A stretch of 51,420 nucleotides of DNA from the NCBI RefSeq assembly GCF_000716335.1, contig NZ_KL591010.1, forward strand, positions 81,663 through 133,082, in the 5' to 3' direction. Below, piece after piece: positions 35,106 through 43,771 of this stretch; the stretch's first letter is position 1, and every line of letters starts with the position of its first letter. Under the pieces are notes generated by a model. That model did no database searches. It was not told where the DNA came from and saw only the letters and a program-made list of their open reading frames with translations. The position numbers were made by a program, and so were the translations under genes. The DNA comes from Streptomyces sp. NRRL S-118. GTDB lineage: Bacteria > Actinomycetota > Actinomycetes > Streptomycetales > Streptomycetaceae.

Positions 35106-36212
35106 ATGAGGCTGTCGTTCCTGGAACCCCTCTACGCGCAGCGGGGCCCGTTCACCTCCGTGTACCTGGACACGTCGCGGGACACCGACGACGCCGAGCG
35201 GGCGATCGCGCTGCGGTGGCACCGGTTGCGCGAGCAGCTGGCGCGGCAGGGCGCGGACCGGGCGTCCATCGCGGCCGCGGAGGAGGTGGTGGGCGCGGAC
35301 GCGGAGGTGCCCGGCGTGCACGGCCAGGCCATCTTCACCGCGCACGGGGCGCTCGTCCTGGACGACGAGCTGCCGGCGCCGCCCGCGCACGACTTCGCGC
35401 GGTACGGCACGCTGCCGGATGCCATGCCGCTGGTGGCGCAGCACCTCCCCGGGATCCCCTACCTGGCCGTGGTGGTCCACTACCGCGGGCCGCCGACCGC
35501 CGACGCCGCGGGCAACGTCGCGGTGGCGGCCGAGGCCGGGATGTGGCCCGGGTCCCGGGTCGCGCCGGGCGACCGGCTGCGGCGCCGGGTGCCGGTGGCC
35601 GGGTGGCACGGCGCCGCGGTGCGGCTGGGGCACGAGCTGGACCGGTGGGCGCGGCGCACGGGCGCTGACGCCGTGGTGCTGGGCGGTGACGAGTGGGCGG
35701 GCAACGTCCTGCTCCGCCGGCTGCCGCGGGCACTGCGCGAACGGGTCGTACGGGTCGGCGGGCCGGCTGCGGAGGCCGCGGGCCGCGCACTGCTGGAGCC
35801 GCAGATCGCCGGCGTGCTGCGCGGGCGCATGGCCGCGCACGACCGGGCGCTCGTGGAGACCTTCCTGGCCCGGCGGGCGCGCGGCGCCGGCACGGCCGAG
35901 GGCCTGGCCGCCGGGGTGGCGGCGCTGCAGCGCGGCCAGGTCACCGCGCTGCTGCTGCACCCGCCCCGGCCGTGGCAGCCGGCGGAACCGCTGTGGACCG
36001 GTCCCGGGCCCGCACAGCTCGCGCTGACCGAGGAGGAGCTCGTGTCCTTCGGGGTGCGGGCGCCGCGCCGCGAACGGGCCGACGAGGCCCTGGTGCGCGC
36101 GGTGGCGGGTACCGGCGCCGAGCTGGTCGTCGTACCCGAGGACGAGGTGCCGCTGCGCGACGGGGTCGGAGCACTGCTCCGCTACACCGACGCGGCGACC
36201 CCGGGACCGTGA
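35106..36212 (+). CDS. baeRF-family (eRF1-like) protein
   Basis: 368-residue protein of the bacterial/archaeal eRF1-like superfamily (baeRF, Rv2629-like). The N-terminus FLEPLYAQRGPFTSVYLDTS with RDTDDAERAIALRWHRLREQ and the later VVLGGDEWAGNVLLRRLP are typical. Family members bind ribosomes or act in hibernation and stress; the GGQ-like loop is not obvious here. It begins at ATG 35106 with GTGAGGAG upstream. It lies 83 bp after the Lrp gene on the same strand but has its own likely promoter. Confidence 0.85.
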   Translation: MRLSFLEPLYAQRGPFTSVYLDTSRDTDDAERAIALRWHRLREQLARQGADRASIAAAEEVVGADAEVPGVHGQAIFTAHGALVLDDELPAPPAHDFARYGTLPDAMPLVAQHLPGIPYLAVVVHYRGPPTADAAGNVAVAAEAGMWPGSRVAPGDRLRRRVPVAGWHGAAVRLGHELDRWARRTGADAVVLGGDEWAGNVLLRRLPRALRERVVRVGGPAAEAAGRALLEPQIAGVLRGRMAAHDRALVETFLARRARGAGTAEGLAAGVAALQRGQVTALLLHPPRPWQPAEPLWTGPGPAQLALTEEELVSFGVRAPRRERADEALVRAVAGTGAELVVVPEDEVPLRDGVGALLRYTDAATPGP

Positions 36213-36270
36213 CGGGCTGTCCGGCAGGCTCTTCGTCCCGGGGCGATCCCCGCCCCGGCGCGCTTCCCCT

Positions 36271-36338
36271 CCCGGCGGCTGTCCGTCCCGGGACCTTCCC
36301 GTACGGCCGCGCTCCCCGGCGGCTCTCCGTCCCGGGAC
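36271..36338. repeat. Imperfect 24-bp direct repeat
   Basis: CCCGGCGGCT-GTCCGTCCCGGGAC at 36271-36294 recurs with one mismatch at 36315-36338, 44 bp apart, in the intergenic region between the baeRF gene and the convergent PEBP gene. Confidence 0.8.
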
Positions 36339-36429
36339 GCTCCCCGCCGAGCACGCCCCCCTTTCACACGCGCTTCCCGTCCGAACGCGCCTCCCGTCCC
36401 GGCGGTGCGGCAGGGGCGGGACGGGCGGG

Positions 36430-36882
36430 TCAGCGCTGGTAGGTGCCCATCAGGGCGCCGCTGGCGAGCTCGCGGCCGGCCAGGGCGCGGTGCACGGTGT
36501 CGGCGGTCGGCCGGTCGGTGAGCGGCAGCGGCTGCGAGACGGCCCACAAGCGGAAGAAGTAGCGGTGGCGGCCGTGGCCCGCCGGGGGCAGCGGGCCGCC
36601 CCAGCCGGTGCGGCCGAAGCCGTTGGGCCACTCGGTGCCGCCGGAGGGTGTCCGCCCTTCCTCCACGCCGTCGCTCGCCGGGTCGATGCCGGTGACGAGC
36701 CAGTGGAGGAAGGTGCCGTTCGGGGCGTCGGGGTCTTCGCAGGCGAGGACCAGCTCCGCCGTGCCGTCCGGCGGAGCCGACCAGGTCAGGGGCGGGGAGA
36801 TGTCCTCCCCCTCCCCGGTGTAGCGGCGGGGGATCGCCTGGTGGTCGCCGAACGCCGCACTGCTGAGCTCAATACCGGTCAT
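36430..36882 (-). CDS. YbhB/YbcL-type PEBP (Raf kinase inhibitor-like) protein
   Basis: 150-residue phosphatidylethanolamine-binding-protein homologue. It has the family's DPDAPNGTFLHWLVTGIDP (DPDxP..H..W) and GHGRHRYFFRLWAVSQPL (the GxHRYFF site) segments. Bacterial PEBPs are cytoplasmic or periplasmic ligand-binding proteins of unknown substrate. It starts at ATG 36882, has no signal peptide, and lies directly downstream of (and in line with) the P450 gene, separated by 60 bp. Confidence 0.93.
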   Translation of the reverse strand: MTGIELSSAAFGDHQAIPRRYTGEGEDISPPLTWSAPPDGTAELVLACEDPDAPNGTFLHWLVTGIDPASDGVEEGRTPSGGTEWPNGFGRTGWGGPLPPAGHGRHRYFFRLWAVSQPLPLTDRPTADTVHRALAGRELASGALMGTYQR

Positions 36883-36942
36883 GGGCGCGGCTGTACCCGC
36901 AACCGCGCCCCGGCTACCGGTCCGGACCGGGCAAGTACCCGA

Positions 36943-38370
36943 TCAGCGGCGGCGCAGGGTGCACCGCGCCGGGCCCGCCGCGCGCAGCGTGATGGCGGCC
37001 TGGACCGGCACCGTGCGGTCGACGGCGGTGAGCTCGTACTCCTGGAGGATCATCGCGAGCGCGAGGACCGACTCCAGCATCGAGAAGTGCTGGCCGATGC
37101 AGGCGCGCGGGCCACCGCCGAACGGGAACCAGGCGTAGCGGGGCCGGTCCTTCTCGGCCTCGGGGGTGAAGCGCTCGGGGTCGAAGCGCTCGGGGTCCTC
37201 CCAGTAGCGGGGGTGACGGTGGGTCACCCAGGGCGCGACGATCACGTCGGCTCCGGCCGGGACGGTGTGGCCCCCGACGACGGTGGCGGCGACGGCACGG
37301 CGGCCGATGACCGGTGCCGCCGGGTACAGGCGCATGGCCTCCTTGAGAACCCTCGTCAGGTACGGCAGCGCGTCGAGGTCCGCGGCCGTGGGCGTCCGCC
37401 CGTCCAGTACGCGGGCGGCCTCGGCCCGGGCCCGCTCCTGCTGCTCGGGGTGGCGGGCCAGCAGGTGCAGGGCGAAGGCGAGCGAGGTCGCCGTGGTCTC
37501 GTGCCCGGCCAGCAGGAACACCAGCACCTGGTCGCGGATCTCCGCCGCGTCGAGGCTGCCGTCCTCGGCGCTGCCCGCCCGGGCGAGCAGGGTCAGCAGG
37601 TCCTCGCCGGTCGCGGCAGCACCCTGCGCGCGACGCTCCTCGACGATGCGGTCGCACACCGCGTTCAGCTCCCGCGACGCGGCGGCGGCGCGGCGGTTGG
37701 CGCGCGTGGGCCAGTCGCGCGGGACGTTGAGGGGGGAGTAGCCGCGCCGCAGGACGTACTCGCCGATGACCGGGAAGCAGCGCTCCACCACGTCGACGGC
37801 GGCCTCGACGTCCACGCCGAACAGGATGCGGGCGACCGCGCGCAGGGTGAGCCGCGTCATCTCGTCGACGACGTCGACGACACGGGTGTCCGCGTCGGGT
37901 GCGGCAGCGGCCGTCCGTCCGGCACCGCCGGCCGTATCCGCGGTGCCGGGACCCGCCTCCCCGTGCCACCGGCTCATCAGGGCCGCGACCTCGGTGGTCA
38001 CGGCCTCCGCGTAGCCGTCGACGCGCCGCCGGGTGAACAGCGGCTGCACGAGCCGCCGCTGCCTCAGGTAGTCGTCGTCCTGGCTGGTCAGCAGGCCGTT
38101 GCCGAAGGATTCCCGGACCTCCTGGTAGAAGGCGTTGTCCTTGCGGAAGTTGGCCGATTCCGTCGCCAGCACCTGCTGGGCGCCCTCCGCCGAGAACACC
38201 CCGTACAGCTCGAACCGGAGCCCCGGCGGACCGGCCGTGAGCCGGACGACGTCGCCGTGCTCGCGCAGGGCGCGGACGTAGGTGGCCAGCGAGTCGTTGC
38301 GGAGGTCCAGCATGGAGCCGAGCAGTGGCAGACCTGCCGGGCCGGGAACGCGTGTCTCGGTGATCGCCAT
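36943..38370 (-). CDS. Cytochrome P450, CYP102/pentalenene-oxygenase-like
   Basis: 475-residue P450. The I-helix has VLVFLLAGHETTATSLAFAL, the K-helix ExxR is in YLTRVLKEAMRLYP, and the heme loop is FPFGGGPRACIGQHF with the thiolate ligand C424. Sequence style (VPAGADVIVAPWVTHRHPRY) resembles eukaryote-like and pentalenene oxygenase-type P450s rather than small soluble CYP105/107 enzymes. ATG 38370 follows GGGAGAGC. No ferredoxin or reductase gene is nearby, so it uses genomic partners. It was probably once controlled by the LysR gene whose remnant starts divergently at 38544. Confidence 0.9.
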   Translation of the reverse strand: MAITETRVPGPAGLPLLGSMLDLRNDSLATYVRALREHGDVVRLTAGPPGLRFELYGVFSAEGAQQVLATESANFRKDNAFYQEVRESFGNGLLTSQDDDYLRQRRLVQPLFTRRRVDGYAEAVTTEVAALMSRWHGEAGPGTADTAGGAGRTAAAAPDADTRVVDVVDEMTRLTLRAVARILFGVDVEAAVDVVERCFPVIGEYVLRRGYSPLNVPRDWPTRANRRAAAASRELNAVCDRIVEERRAQGAAATGEDLLTLLARAGSAEDGSLDAAEIRDQVLVFLLAGHETTATSLAFALHLLARHPEQQERARAEAARVLDGRTPTAADLDALPYLTRVLKEAMRLYPAAPVIGRRAVAATVVGGHTVPAGADVIVAPWVTHRHPRYWEDPERFDPERFTPEAEKDRPRYAWFPFGGGPRACIGQHFSMLESVLALAMILQEYELTAVDRTVPVQAAITLRAAGPARCTLRRR

Positions 38371-38543
38371 CAGCTCTCCCTGGGGGCGTGTGCACGGGCG
38401 GGACCGGGTGTACCGGTGTCCGCGATTCTTCCCAACCGGCACCGGCGCACGCGGCCGTGCGGCCGGATTCCGCCCCCGCCCGCGCCGGGGGAGTTGGTCC
38501 GGGCCCGCCTATTGCCGCCGGGAACGGACGCCAAGCTGCGGTC

Positions 38544-38748
38544 ATGGAGCTGGAGTTGCGCCACCTGAAGACCATTTGCGCCCTCACCGACGCGGGCGGT
38601 CCGACCACGGCGGCCACCGAGCCGGGGCTCGCCCAGCCGGCGCTCAGCGCGCAGCCGCGCAGGATCGAGCGCTCGCTCGGCGGCGCGCTGTTCGAGCGCG
38701 GGCGCAGCGGGGTGCGGGCCACGGCGCTCGGGGAGCTGGTCCTGCGCC
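38544..38748 (+). pseudogene. LysR-family regulator, N-terminal HTH remnant only
   Basis: Reads [20 protein letters not shown] and [20 protein letters not shown] then [20 protein letters not shown], a nearly canonical LysR helix-turn-helix of about 67 residues. After 38748 the similarity ends and streptogrisin sequence begins in another frame, so no sensor domain is left. The reading frame continues without stop to 39767, but that part is only noise. Confidence 0.85.
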
Positions 38749-39135
38749 GAGCCGGGCGACTCGGGTGGCTCGTACATCTCGGGCAGCCAGGCGCAGGGCG
38801 TCACCTCCGGCGGAACGGGCGACTGCCGCAGCGGCGGCACGACGTTCCACCAGCCGATCAACCCGCTGCTCCAGGTCTACGGACCGACGCTCAGGACCAC
38901 CACGGCCCCGGAGGACCCGGGCGACCCGCCCGGCGGGACGTGGGCGGTGGGCACCGTGTACACGGCCGGGGACCAGGTGACCTACGGCGGCGCGGCCTGC
39001 CGCCGCCTCCAGGGCCACCGGGCGCAGCCGGGCTGGGAGCCGCCGAACGTCCCGGCGCTCCGGCAGCGCGCCTGGCGCGCGGCAGCGGTCCGGCCGGCCC
39101 CCACCGCACCCGCTACGCGGGCGTGTTCAGCGTGA
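38749..39135 (+). pseudogene. Streptogrisin-type S1 protease C-terminus with chitin-binding module, truncated
   Basis: Starting abruptly at 38749 the plus strand reads [20 protein letters not shown], the nucleophile-serine box of streptogrisins, then [21 protein letters not shown] Pro/Gly linker follows, then a CBM5/12-like module ([34 protein letters not shown]). The catalytic His and Asp regions, signal and prodomain are missing. The module has lost two usual aromatic/cysteine positions (CRRLQG for YRCLQG, ALRQR for ALWQR). It is in frame 1 while the LysR remnant is in frame 0, so no fusion protein is possible. Confidence 0.85.
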
Positions 39136-40012
39136 TGGTGGCGGGGCGCGACGAGGGCCGAGGGGGCCGGGCGGGCCACTGCACGATGGGCATGGCGGCG
39201 CCGGCCGCCTCCCTCCCCCGGCAGCGGGCGTGGTGGCGGGCGGCGATGCCGGCGACGTCGAGGTGGGCGCCGAAGGCCGGGTGGGCGGCGAGCCGCCGGG
39301 CGTACGACCACAGGGACGGGTGGGCGGCGATCCGGTGCACCGCGTCGGCGTCCAGGTGCCAGCGGTGCACGGTGTCCAGGTGCAGGAGCGTGACCCACAC
39401 CCGGACGTCGGTGACGGTCGGTGTGTCGCCGCCGAGGACGTACTCCTGGTCGGCGAGCCGCCGTTCCAGCGCGTCCAGCGCCCCGAGGAGCGTGCTCAGG
39501 GGCGCCCGGTGGGCGTCCCCGTCGAGGCCCAGCTCTCCGGCGTGCTGGGCGGCCTCGTGGACGCCGAGCTCGCACAGGGCGGCGACGGCCTCGCTCTCGG
39601 CGCGGTCGGCGGGCGGGCGCAGCGCCTCGCCGCGGTCGCCGGCGAACCGCAGCACCAGGTCCTCCAGGATGTCCGGCGCGTGGGTGCTGACGATCCTGCC
39701 GGTCCAGCCGTCACCGAGGACGGGGGCGGTGGCCGGACCCGTGAACCGGTGCGCGGCGGCCTCGTAGAGCGGACGCAGGGCCGCGTAGCCGCCGTCCGGC
39801 GTGTCGGGGACGGCGGGCAGGACCGTGAGCGGGAGCGTGTCGCCGAGGCCGAGCAGGCCGTGGGTGACGGCGATGAGCAGACAGTCGGCGTCGGACGGCG
39901 ACAGGTGGAGCCGGTAGCGGCGGGGCGCGGCGTAGTGGCCGCTGCGGGAGTCGGGCCCGATCCTCTCGCGGAAGGGGCGGGCGGGCACGGCGGTCGGGGA
40001 TGTGGCGGACAT
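39113..40012 (-). CDS. Glutathione S-transferase-like protein (glutathionyl-hydroquinone reductase-like, catalytic Cys motif missing)
   Basis: 299-residue protein with the layout of Xi-class GSTs: [20 protein letters not shown] near the start, [20 protein letters not shown] in the thioredoxin-like part and a helical C-domain with [20 protein letters not shown]. Where active enzymes carry CPWA, this one reads [12 protein letters not shown], so the usual catalytic cysteine is lacking. Actinobacteria have mycothiol rather than glutathione, so the true role is open. ATG 40012 has GGGAGACGC upstream. Its 3' end overlaps the streptogrisin relic. Confidence 0.82.
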   Translation of the reverse strand: MSATSPTAVPARPFRERIGPDSRSGHYAAPRRYRLHLSPSDADCLLIAVTHGLLGLGDTLPLTVLPAVPDTPDGGYAALRPLYEAAAHRFTGPATAPVLGDGWTGRIVSTHAPDILEDLVLRFAGDRGEALRPPADRAESEAVAALCELGVHEAAQHAGELGLDGDAHRAPLSTLLGALDALERRLADQEYVLGGDTPTVTDVRVWVTLLHLDTVHRWHLDADAVHRIAAHPSLWSYARRLAAHPAFGAHLDVAGIAARHHARCRGREAAGAAMPIVQWPARPPRPSSRPATITLNTPA

Positions 40013-40670
40013 GCGTCTCCCGGGGTGGGGCCGGACAAGGGTGTCCGGCATCGGATGCGGCTGCTCGGAGGGCGCGCGGGGGCCGTGCCGGGGCCGTGCC
40101 GGGGCGCGCGGGCGCGGGGTGGGGGGTCCGCGGCGGCGACGTCGGTCGCCGGTCGGGCCTCAGCGGCCGAGGGGACTCGCGGCGCTGCAGACGCGCAGGA
40201 GATCGATGTGGCGGCGACAGGTCAGCGGGCGCGTACGCGGAAGCGGCGAAGGGACCGTTCGGTACGCGTCCCACGCCGAAAGCACCATGGTGTCCTGTCC
40301 GTTCGCCCGGTATCCCGCCCCGAGTGTCGTGACGCCCGCCCGCTCGCGTCAAGGGTGCCGACGCGGGGCGTTCGGCTGCGCGGGCGGCGCGCGGCGTGCA
40401 GGACGGGCCCCCGACGCCCTGCGGCTCCGTGCGGGGCGGCGGTGCGCCCCGGGCGCGCGTGGGGTTCGGTCGCGGTTCACGGGCTGTCTCATCGGTCCCC
40501 CGGGGGTGTCGGGGTGCCGGCCACGGAGCCGTGCAGCACGGCACCCCGGCATGGTCTTCACTTCACCACCCCGGTGATCACGATTCCGTCACTACCGGAG
40601 CCTTCCCTTCACCAGGAGCGAAGGCCGTCGATACCGTCAAGATTTCAACGAACGAGCCTTGGGGGGCACC
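40013..40670. other. 658-bp gene-free region
   Basis: No start-proximal ribosome site, signal or family match was found on either strand. A short perfect hairpin (GCCGTGC-AGCACGGC, near 40529) lies inside. It should contain the promoters of the GST-like gene and the PASTA gene. Confidence 0.45.
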
Positions 40671-41216
40671 ATGACCTCGCACGACCAACCTCCGCACCAG
40701 TCGCACCAGCCGGCCTGGGGGGCTCCCGCCGGTGCGCCGGCCGGCGGCCCGAAGTGGGCGCGCAAGCGCGTCATCATCCCCGCCGCGGTGGTCCTCTTCC
40801 TCATCGGTGTGGGGATCGGCGGCTCCGGCGACGGAAGGACGACGACTGCCGCGAGCCCGGAGCCGGCCCCCACGGTGACCAGGACGGTGACGGCCTCGCC
40901 CGCGGCCGCGCCGGACGCCGATCCGCCGGCGACCGGGGCGGCAGCCCCCGCACGGGCCGCGGCCCCCGCTCCGACCGAGCCCGAGCGGGCGACGGTGCCC
41001 GACTTCGTGGGCATGGTGCTGCAGACCGCTCAGGACACCGCCCAGGCCGAGGGCTTCTTCCTCCTGACGTCGCACGACAGCACCGGCGCCGGCCGTATGC
41101 AGCTGCTCGACCGGAATTGGAAGGTCTGCTCGCAGAGCAAGGCCGCGGGCACCAGCATCCCGACCGCGACAGCGATCGACTTCGGTGCCGTGAAGCTCGA
41201 GGAGAGCTGCCCGTAG
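40671..41216 (+). CDS. Single-PASTA-domain membrane-anchored protein
   Basis: 181-residue protein. A Pro/Gly/Gln-rich cytoplasmic N-terminus and a basic patch (KWARKRV) lead into one TM helix (IIPAAVVLFLIGVGIGG). A Thr/Ala/Pro-rich spacer follows, then one PASTA domain, PERATVPDFVGMVLQTAQDT to KVCSQSKAAGTSI and VKLEESCP with a Cys pair (C137-type and C-terminal CP). PASTA domains bind muropeptides or the cell-wall precursor; here no kinase is attached. ATG 40671 has GGGGGGCACC upstream. A stand-alone wall sensor or scaffolding protein is likely. Confidence 0.85.
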   Translation: MTSHDQPPHQSHQPAWGAPAGAPAGGPKWARKRVIIPAAVVLFLIGVGIGGSGDGRTTTAASPEPAPTVTRTVTASPAAAPDADPPATGAAAPARAAAPAPTEPERATVPDFVGMVLQTAQDTAQAEGFFLLTSHDSTGAGRMQLLDRNWKVCSQSKAAGTSIPTATAIDFGAVKLEESCP

Positions 41217-41335
41217 GAGCGGCCGGAGCCCCTCCCCGCCGGGCAGGAGAGGCTCCTGCGCGCGCCGCCCGCGGCCCCGCCCTGCGGCCGGGATCAGGCA
41301 GGCCGGGTACTGCGCCGTACGGGATAATGCCGGCC

Positions 41336-41794
41336 ATGCGCATCTCAGCCAGGGCCGACTACGCGGTGCGTGCCGCGCTCCAGCTCGCCGCCGCACAGGA
41401 GGCGGGGCCGGTCAAGGCGGAGGCGATCGCCGAGGCGGAGGGAATCAGCCACAAGTTCCTGGAGGGGATCCTCAACGACCTGCGCCGCGGGGGGCTGGTC
41501 CACAGCCAGCGCGGCGGCAACGGCGGTTACTGGCTGGCGAAGCCGGCGGGGGCGATCAGCGTGGCGGACGTCATACGGGTCGTGGACGGTCCGCTGGTGT
41601 CCGTGCGCGGCGTCCGCCCTCCGGAGCTGGCGTACTCGGGGGCGGCCGAGTCGCTGCTGCCGCTGTGGATCGCGCTGCGGGCCAATGTGCGGCGGATCCT
41701 GGAGGGCGTGAGCCTGGCCGACGTCGCGTCGGCCACGCTGCCGGCGGAGGTGTCGGCCCTCACGGAGGACCCCGGCGCCTGGACCAATCCCTGA
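41336..41794 (+). CDS. Rrf2-family regulator without Fe-S cysteines
   Basis: 152-residue Rrf2 protein. The winged-helix domain is clear: MRISARADYAVRAALQLAAA with SHKFLEGILNDLRRGGLVHS and RGGNGGYWLAKPA, then SVADVIRVVDGPL. The three cysteines that hold the [2Fe-2S] cluster in IscR/NsrR are absent (no cysteine in the whole protein), so it is a cluster-free, CymR-like type. A GATAAT box at 41323-41328 lies just eight bases before ATG 41336, suggesting a leaderless mRNA. Confidence 0.88.
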   Translation: MRISARADYAVRAALQLAAAQEAGPVKAEAIAEAEGISHKFLEGILNDLRRGGLVHSQRGGNGGYWLAKPAGAISVADVIRVVDGPLVSVRGVRPPELAYSGAAESLLPLWIALRANVRRILEGVSLADVASATLPAEVSALTEDPGAWTNP

Positions 41795-41952
41795 GAGGGA
41801 GGTCCGCCCGGCGGCCGGTTCCGCCGCGCGGCGCCGGGGTCGCTCCGTGAACCCGGCCCGGTGAGCCGCACTCCGGTCCTGTGCTCTCCGGCTGTCTTCT
41901 CCTGCGGAGAACGTGGATGCGGATCCGGCGCGCGCCCGCCAGGATCGGTCCC

Positions 41953-42546
41953 ATGTCCGAGTACGAAACGCACGTGACGGTGCACTGCCCGGGGCCGGCC
42001 GAGCTGGCCCGGCTCGAGGAATGGGCCGCCGTCCGGGCGCTGAAGGTGACGCACATCGTGCTGGCGCGCGGGCGGACGGTGTCGCAGCCGATGCTGACGG
42101 TGCCGGACCGCACGAGCCACGAGACCCTGGTGCCGCGGCTCCGGGCGGACGGTTTCCACCCGGTGCGCGTCAAGGTGGAGACCGTCCCGTGGACGTCGGA
42201 CCGGCCGGGCCCGGGCGGCGGCTACTTCGAGCATCACCTGCGGCTGTCGCTCGACGCCGGCTTCGACCGGGCGCGCCTGGAGGCCGTGGTGGTTCCGCAC
42301 GGCGCGCACCTGTCCTGGAACGCCCGGCGCGTGACCGCGGACGGCAGCCGCCACGAGCGGTTCGCGACCCAGCGGTACCGCGGCCCCGGCGGGGCGGCAT
42401 CCGCGGGACGCGTGTGCGACGCACTGGCCGCGGACCTCGCCACCGCGGGTTACGTGATCCTGTCGGAGGAGCGGGAGTTCGTGCTGTACGACAGCGATCC
42501 GTCGGTGGACGACGGGTGGCTCGACCAGGAGGGGGTGGCCGTATGA
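41953..42546 (+). CDS. Conserved unknown protein paired with an AbiEii-type nucleotidyltransferase
   Basis: 197-residue soluble protein I cannot place in a named family. It opens MSEYETHVTVHCPGPAELAR, contains LKVTHIVLARGRTVSQPMLT (a His-Ile/Val strand and an SQPML motif that recur in unnamed bacterial proteins) and FEHHLRLSLDAGFDRARLEA, and ends with SDPSVDDGWLDQEGVAV. The repeated EHHL/ETHV strands (H at ~7 and near 97) suggest two similar halves, somewhat like 2H-type folds. It overlaps the downstream nucleotidyltransferase gene by ATGA, so both are translated together. Confidence 0.75.
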   Translation: MSEYETHVTVHCPGPAELARLEEWAAVRALKVTHIVLARGRTVSQPMLTVPDRTSHETLVPRLRADGFHPVRVKVETVPWTSDRPGPGGGYFEHHLRLSLDAGFDRARLEAVVVPHGAHLSWNARRVTADGSRHERFATQRYRGPGGAASAGRVCDALAADLATAGYVILSEEREFVLYDSDPSVDDGWLDQEGVAV

Positions 42547-43544
42547 GCGGCACATGGCGGCAGTTCGACTGGCGGAGCACCGAGGTACCGCGTGAGCCAC
42601 TGGACGAGCGGACCCGTCAGCTGCGGGAACTGCCCCGGACCCTGCGGCCGGTGCTCGGGGACGACGTGCGGCAGCGGGCGGTGTTCGACCCGTCCCTGAA
42701 GCATCTCCAGCGGGCCTACCGGGCCGGCGACCCGGTGTTCGACACCCCGGAGCGGACCGCCGCGTGGGTCCGGGCCCGGCGGGCGGCGCTCGACGCCGTC
42801 CTGATGGCGGTGTCGGACTCCCCGTGGGCGGACTCGCTGGTGCTGCGGGGCAGCGTGCTCCTCGCCGACTGGTTCGGCGCGGAGGCCCGGGAGCCGGGCG
42901 ACCTCGACTTCGTGGTGATCCCCGAGTCCTGGCGGATGGAGGACGGCCGGACGACCCGGATGCTGGAGGGCGTCGCGGCGGCGGCTGACGGCCGGGCCGG
43001 GATCAAGTCCTGCGGCCTGGTCGCGGAGGACATCTGGACGTACGACCGTGTGCCGGGGCGGCGGATGGTGCTGCCGTGGTCGGTGCCCGGGCTGCCGGAG
43101 GGACAGGTGCAGCTCGACTTCGTGTTCAACGAGCGCCTCCCTGCCGAGCCGGAACCGGTGGAACTCGCGTGCGGCGCCGTGGTCCTGGCGGCCACGCCCG
43201 AGCTGTCGCTCGCCTGGAAGCTGCTGTGGCTCATCAGTGACGCGCATCCGCAGGGCAAGGACCTGTACGACGCCGTCCTGCTGGCCGAGCGGTACCCGCT
43301 GCCGCTGGAGCTGCTCGACGAGGTGTTCCGGCTGGCCGGGGAGTGGCCGCTGCCGAACAGGAACGTGGAGCTCCAGGACTTCGCGAACCTGGCCACGGAG
43401 TCGCACGGAGGCACCGAATGGGTCCACTTCGCGGCGGAGTACCCGCACCTCGCCGCGTCCGGTGAAGGTCAGTACGCCGGCCGGCTGGTGGAGGCCCTGC
43501 GGCCGGTCTTCGAAGGACGCGGGCGGGACGTGTCCGGAAACTAG
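42543..43544 (+). CDS. AbiEii/AbiGii-family nucleotidyltransferase-fold protein
   Basis: 333-residue protein of the nucleotidyltransferase superfamily used by AbiEii/MenT toxins. The GS catalytic motif is G103-S104 in LVLRGSVLLADWFG and the metal-binding pair is D120-L-D122 in EPGDLDFVVIPE. A conserved downstream strand GQVQLDFVFNERL and the helix EL SLAWKLLWLISDA complete the fold. Such proteins often act as tRNA or NTP transferring toxins with a co-encoded antitoxin. The partner here is not an AbiEi-type HTH protein but the unknown 197-residue protein with which it overlaps. Confidence 0.84.
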   Translation: MSGTWRQFDWRSTEVPREPLDERTRQLRELPRTLRPVLGDDVRQRAVFDPSLKHLQRAYRAGDPVFDTPERTAAWVRARRAALDAVLMAVSDSPWADSLVLRGSVLLADWFGAEAREPGDLDFVVIPESWRMEDGRTTRMLEGVAAAADGRAGIKSCGLVAEDIWTYDRVPGRRMVLPWSVPGLPEGQVQLDFVFNERLPAEPEPVELACGAVVLAATPELSLAWKLLWLISDAHPQGKDLYDAVLLAERYPLPLELLDEVFRLAGEWPLPNRNVELQDFANLATESHGGTEWVHFAAEYPHLAASGEGQYAGRLVEALRPVFEGRGRDVSGN

Positions 43545-43728
43545 CGTCGTCCGCCCGTGGGGCGGACGGGACTTCGCGGGGCGCGATCTGGGAAGTGACC
43601 CGTGGCGCTTGCCGGTTGCGCGCGGCCCGATCCGCAGGACGCCCCCCACCGGGGTGTCTCAGCTGGTGGTCGACGGCTGTCCACCCCTCGAACTCCCCCT
43701 TGGGGCGGGCGGATCCGCTCTGGCACTA

Positions 43729-43749
43729 TCCCTACTGAATCAGTAGGGA
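43729..43749. promoter_or_regulatory. 21-bp perfect inverted repeat, probable operator
   Basis: Left arm TCCCTACTGA and right arm TCAGTAGGGA flank a single central A. It ends 22 bp before the GTG of the acyl-CoA-dehydrogenase-fold gene, where a repressor would block transcription. It stands out because the surrounding DNA is GC-rich while the palindrome is nearly balanced. Confidence 0.65.
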
Positions 43750-43771
43750 AACCCGATCCCGTGAGGTGAGC

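Noticed and set aside
38544..39767. A single long plus-strand gene starting with the LysR helix-turn-helix
   Set aside because: Only the first 67 codons look like LysR. The rest is streptogrisin sequence read out of frame and then the complement of the GST-like gene.
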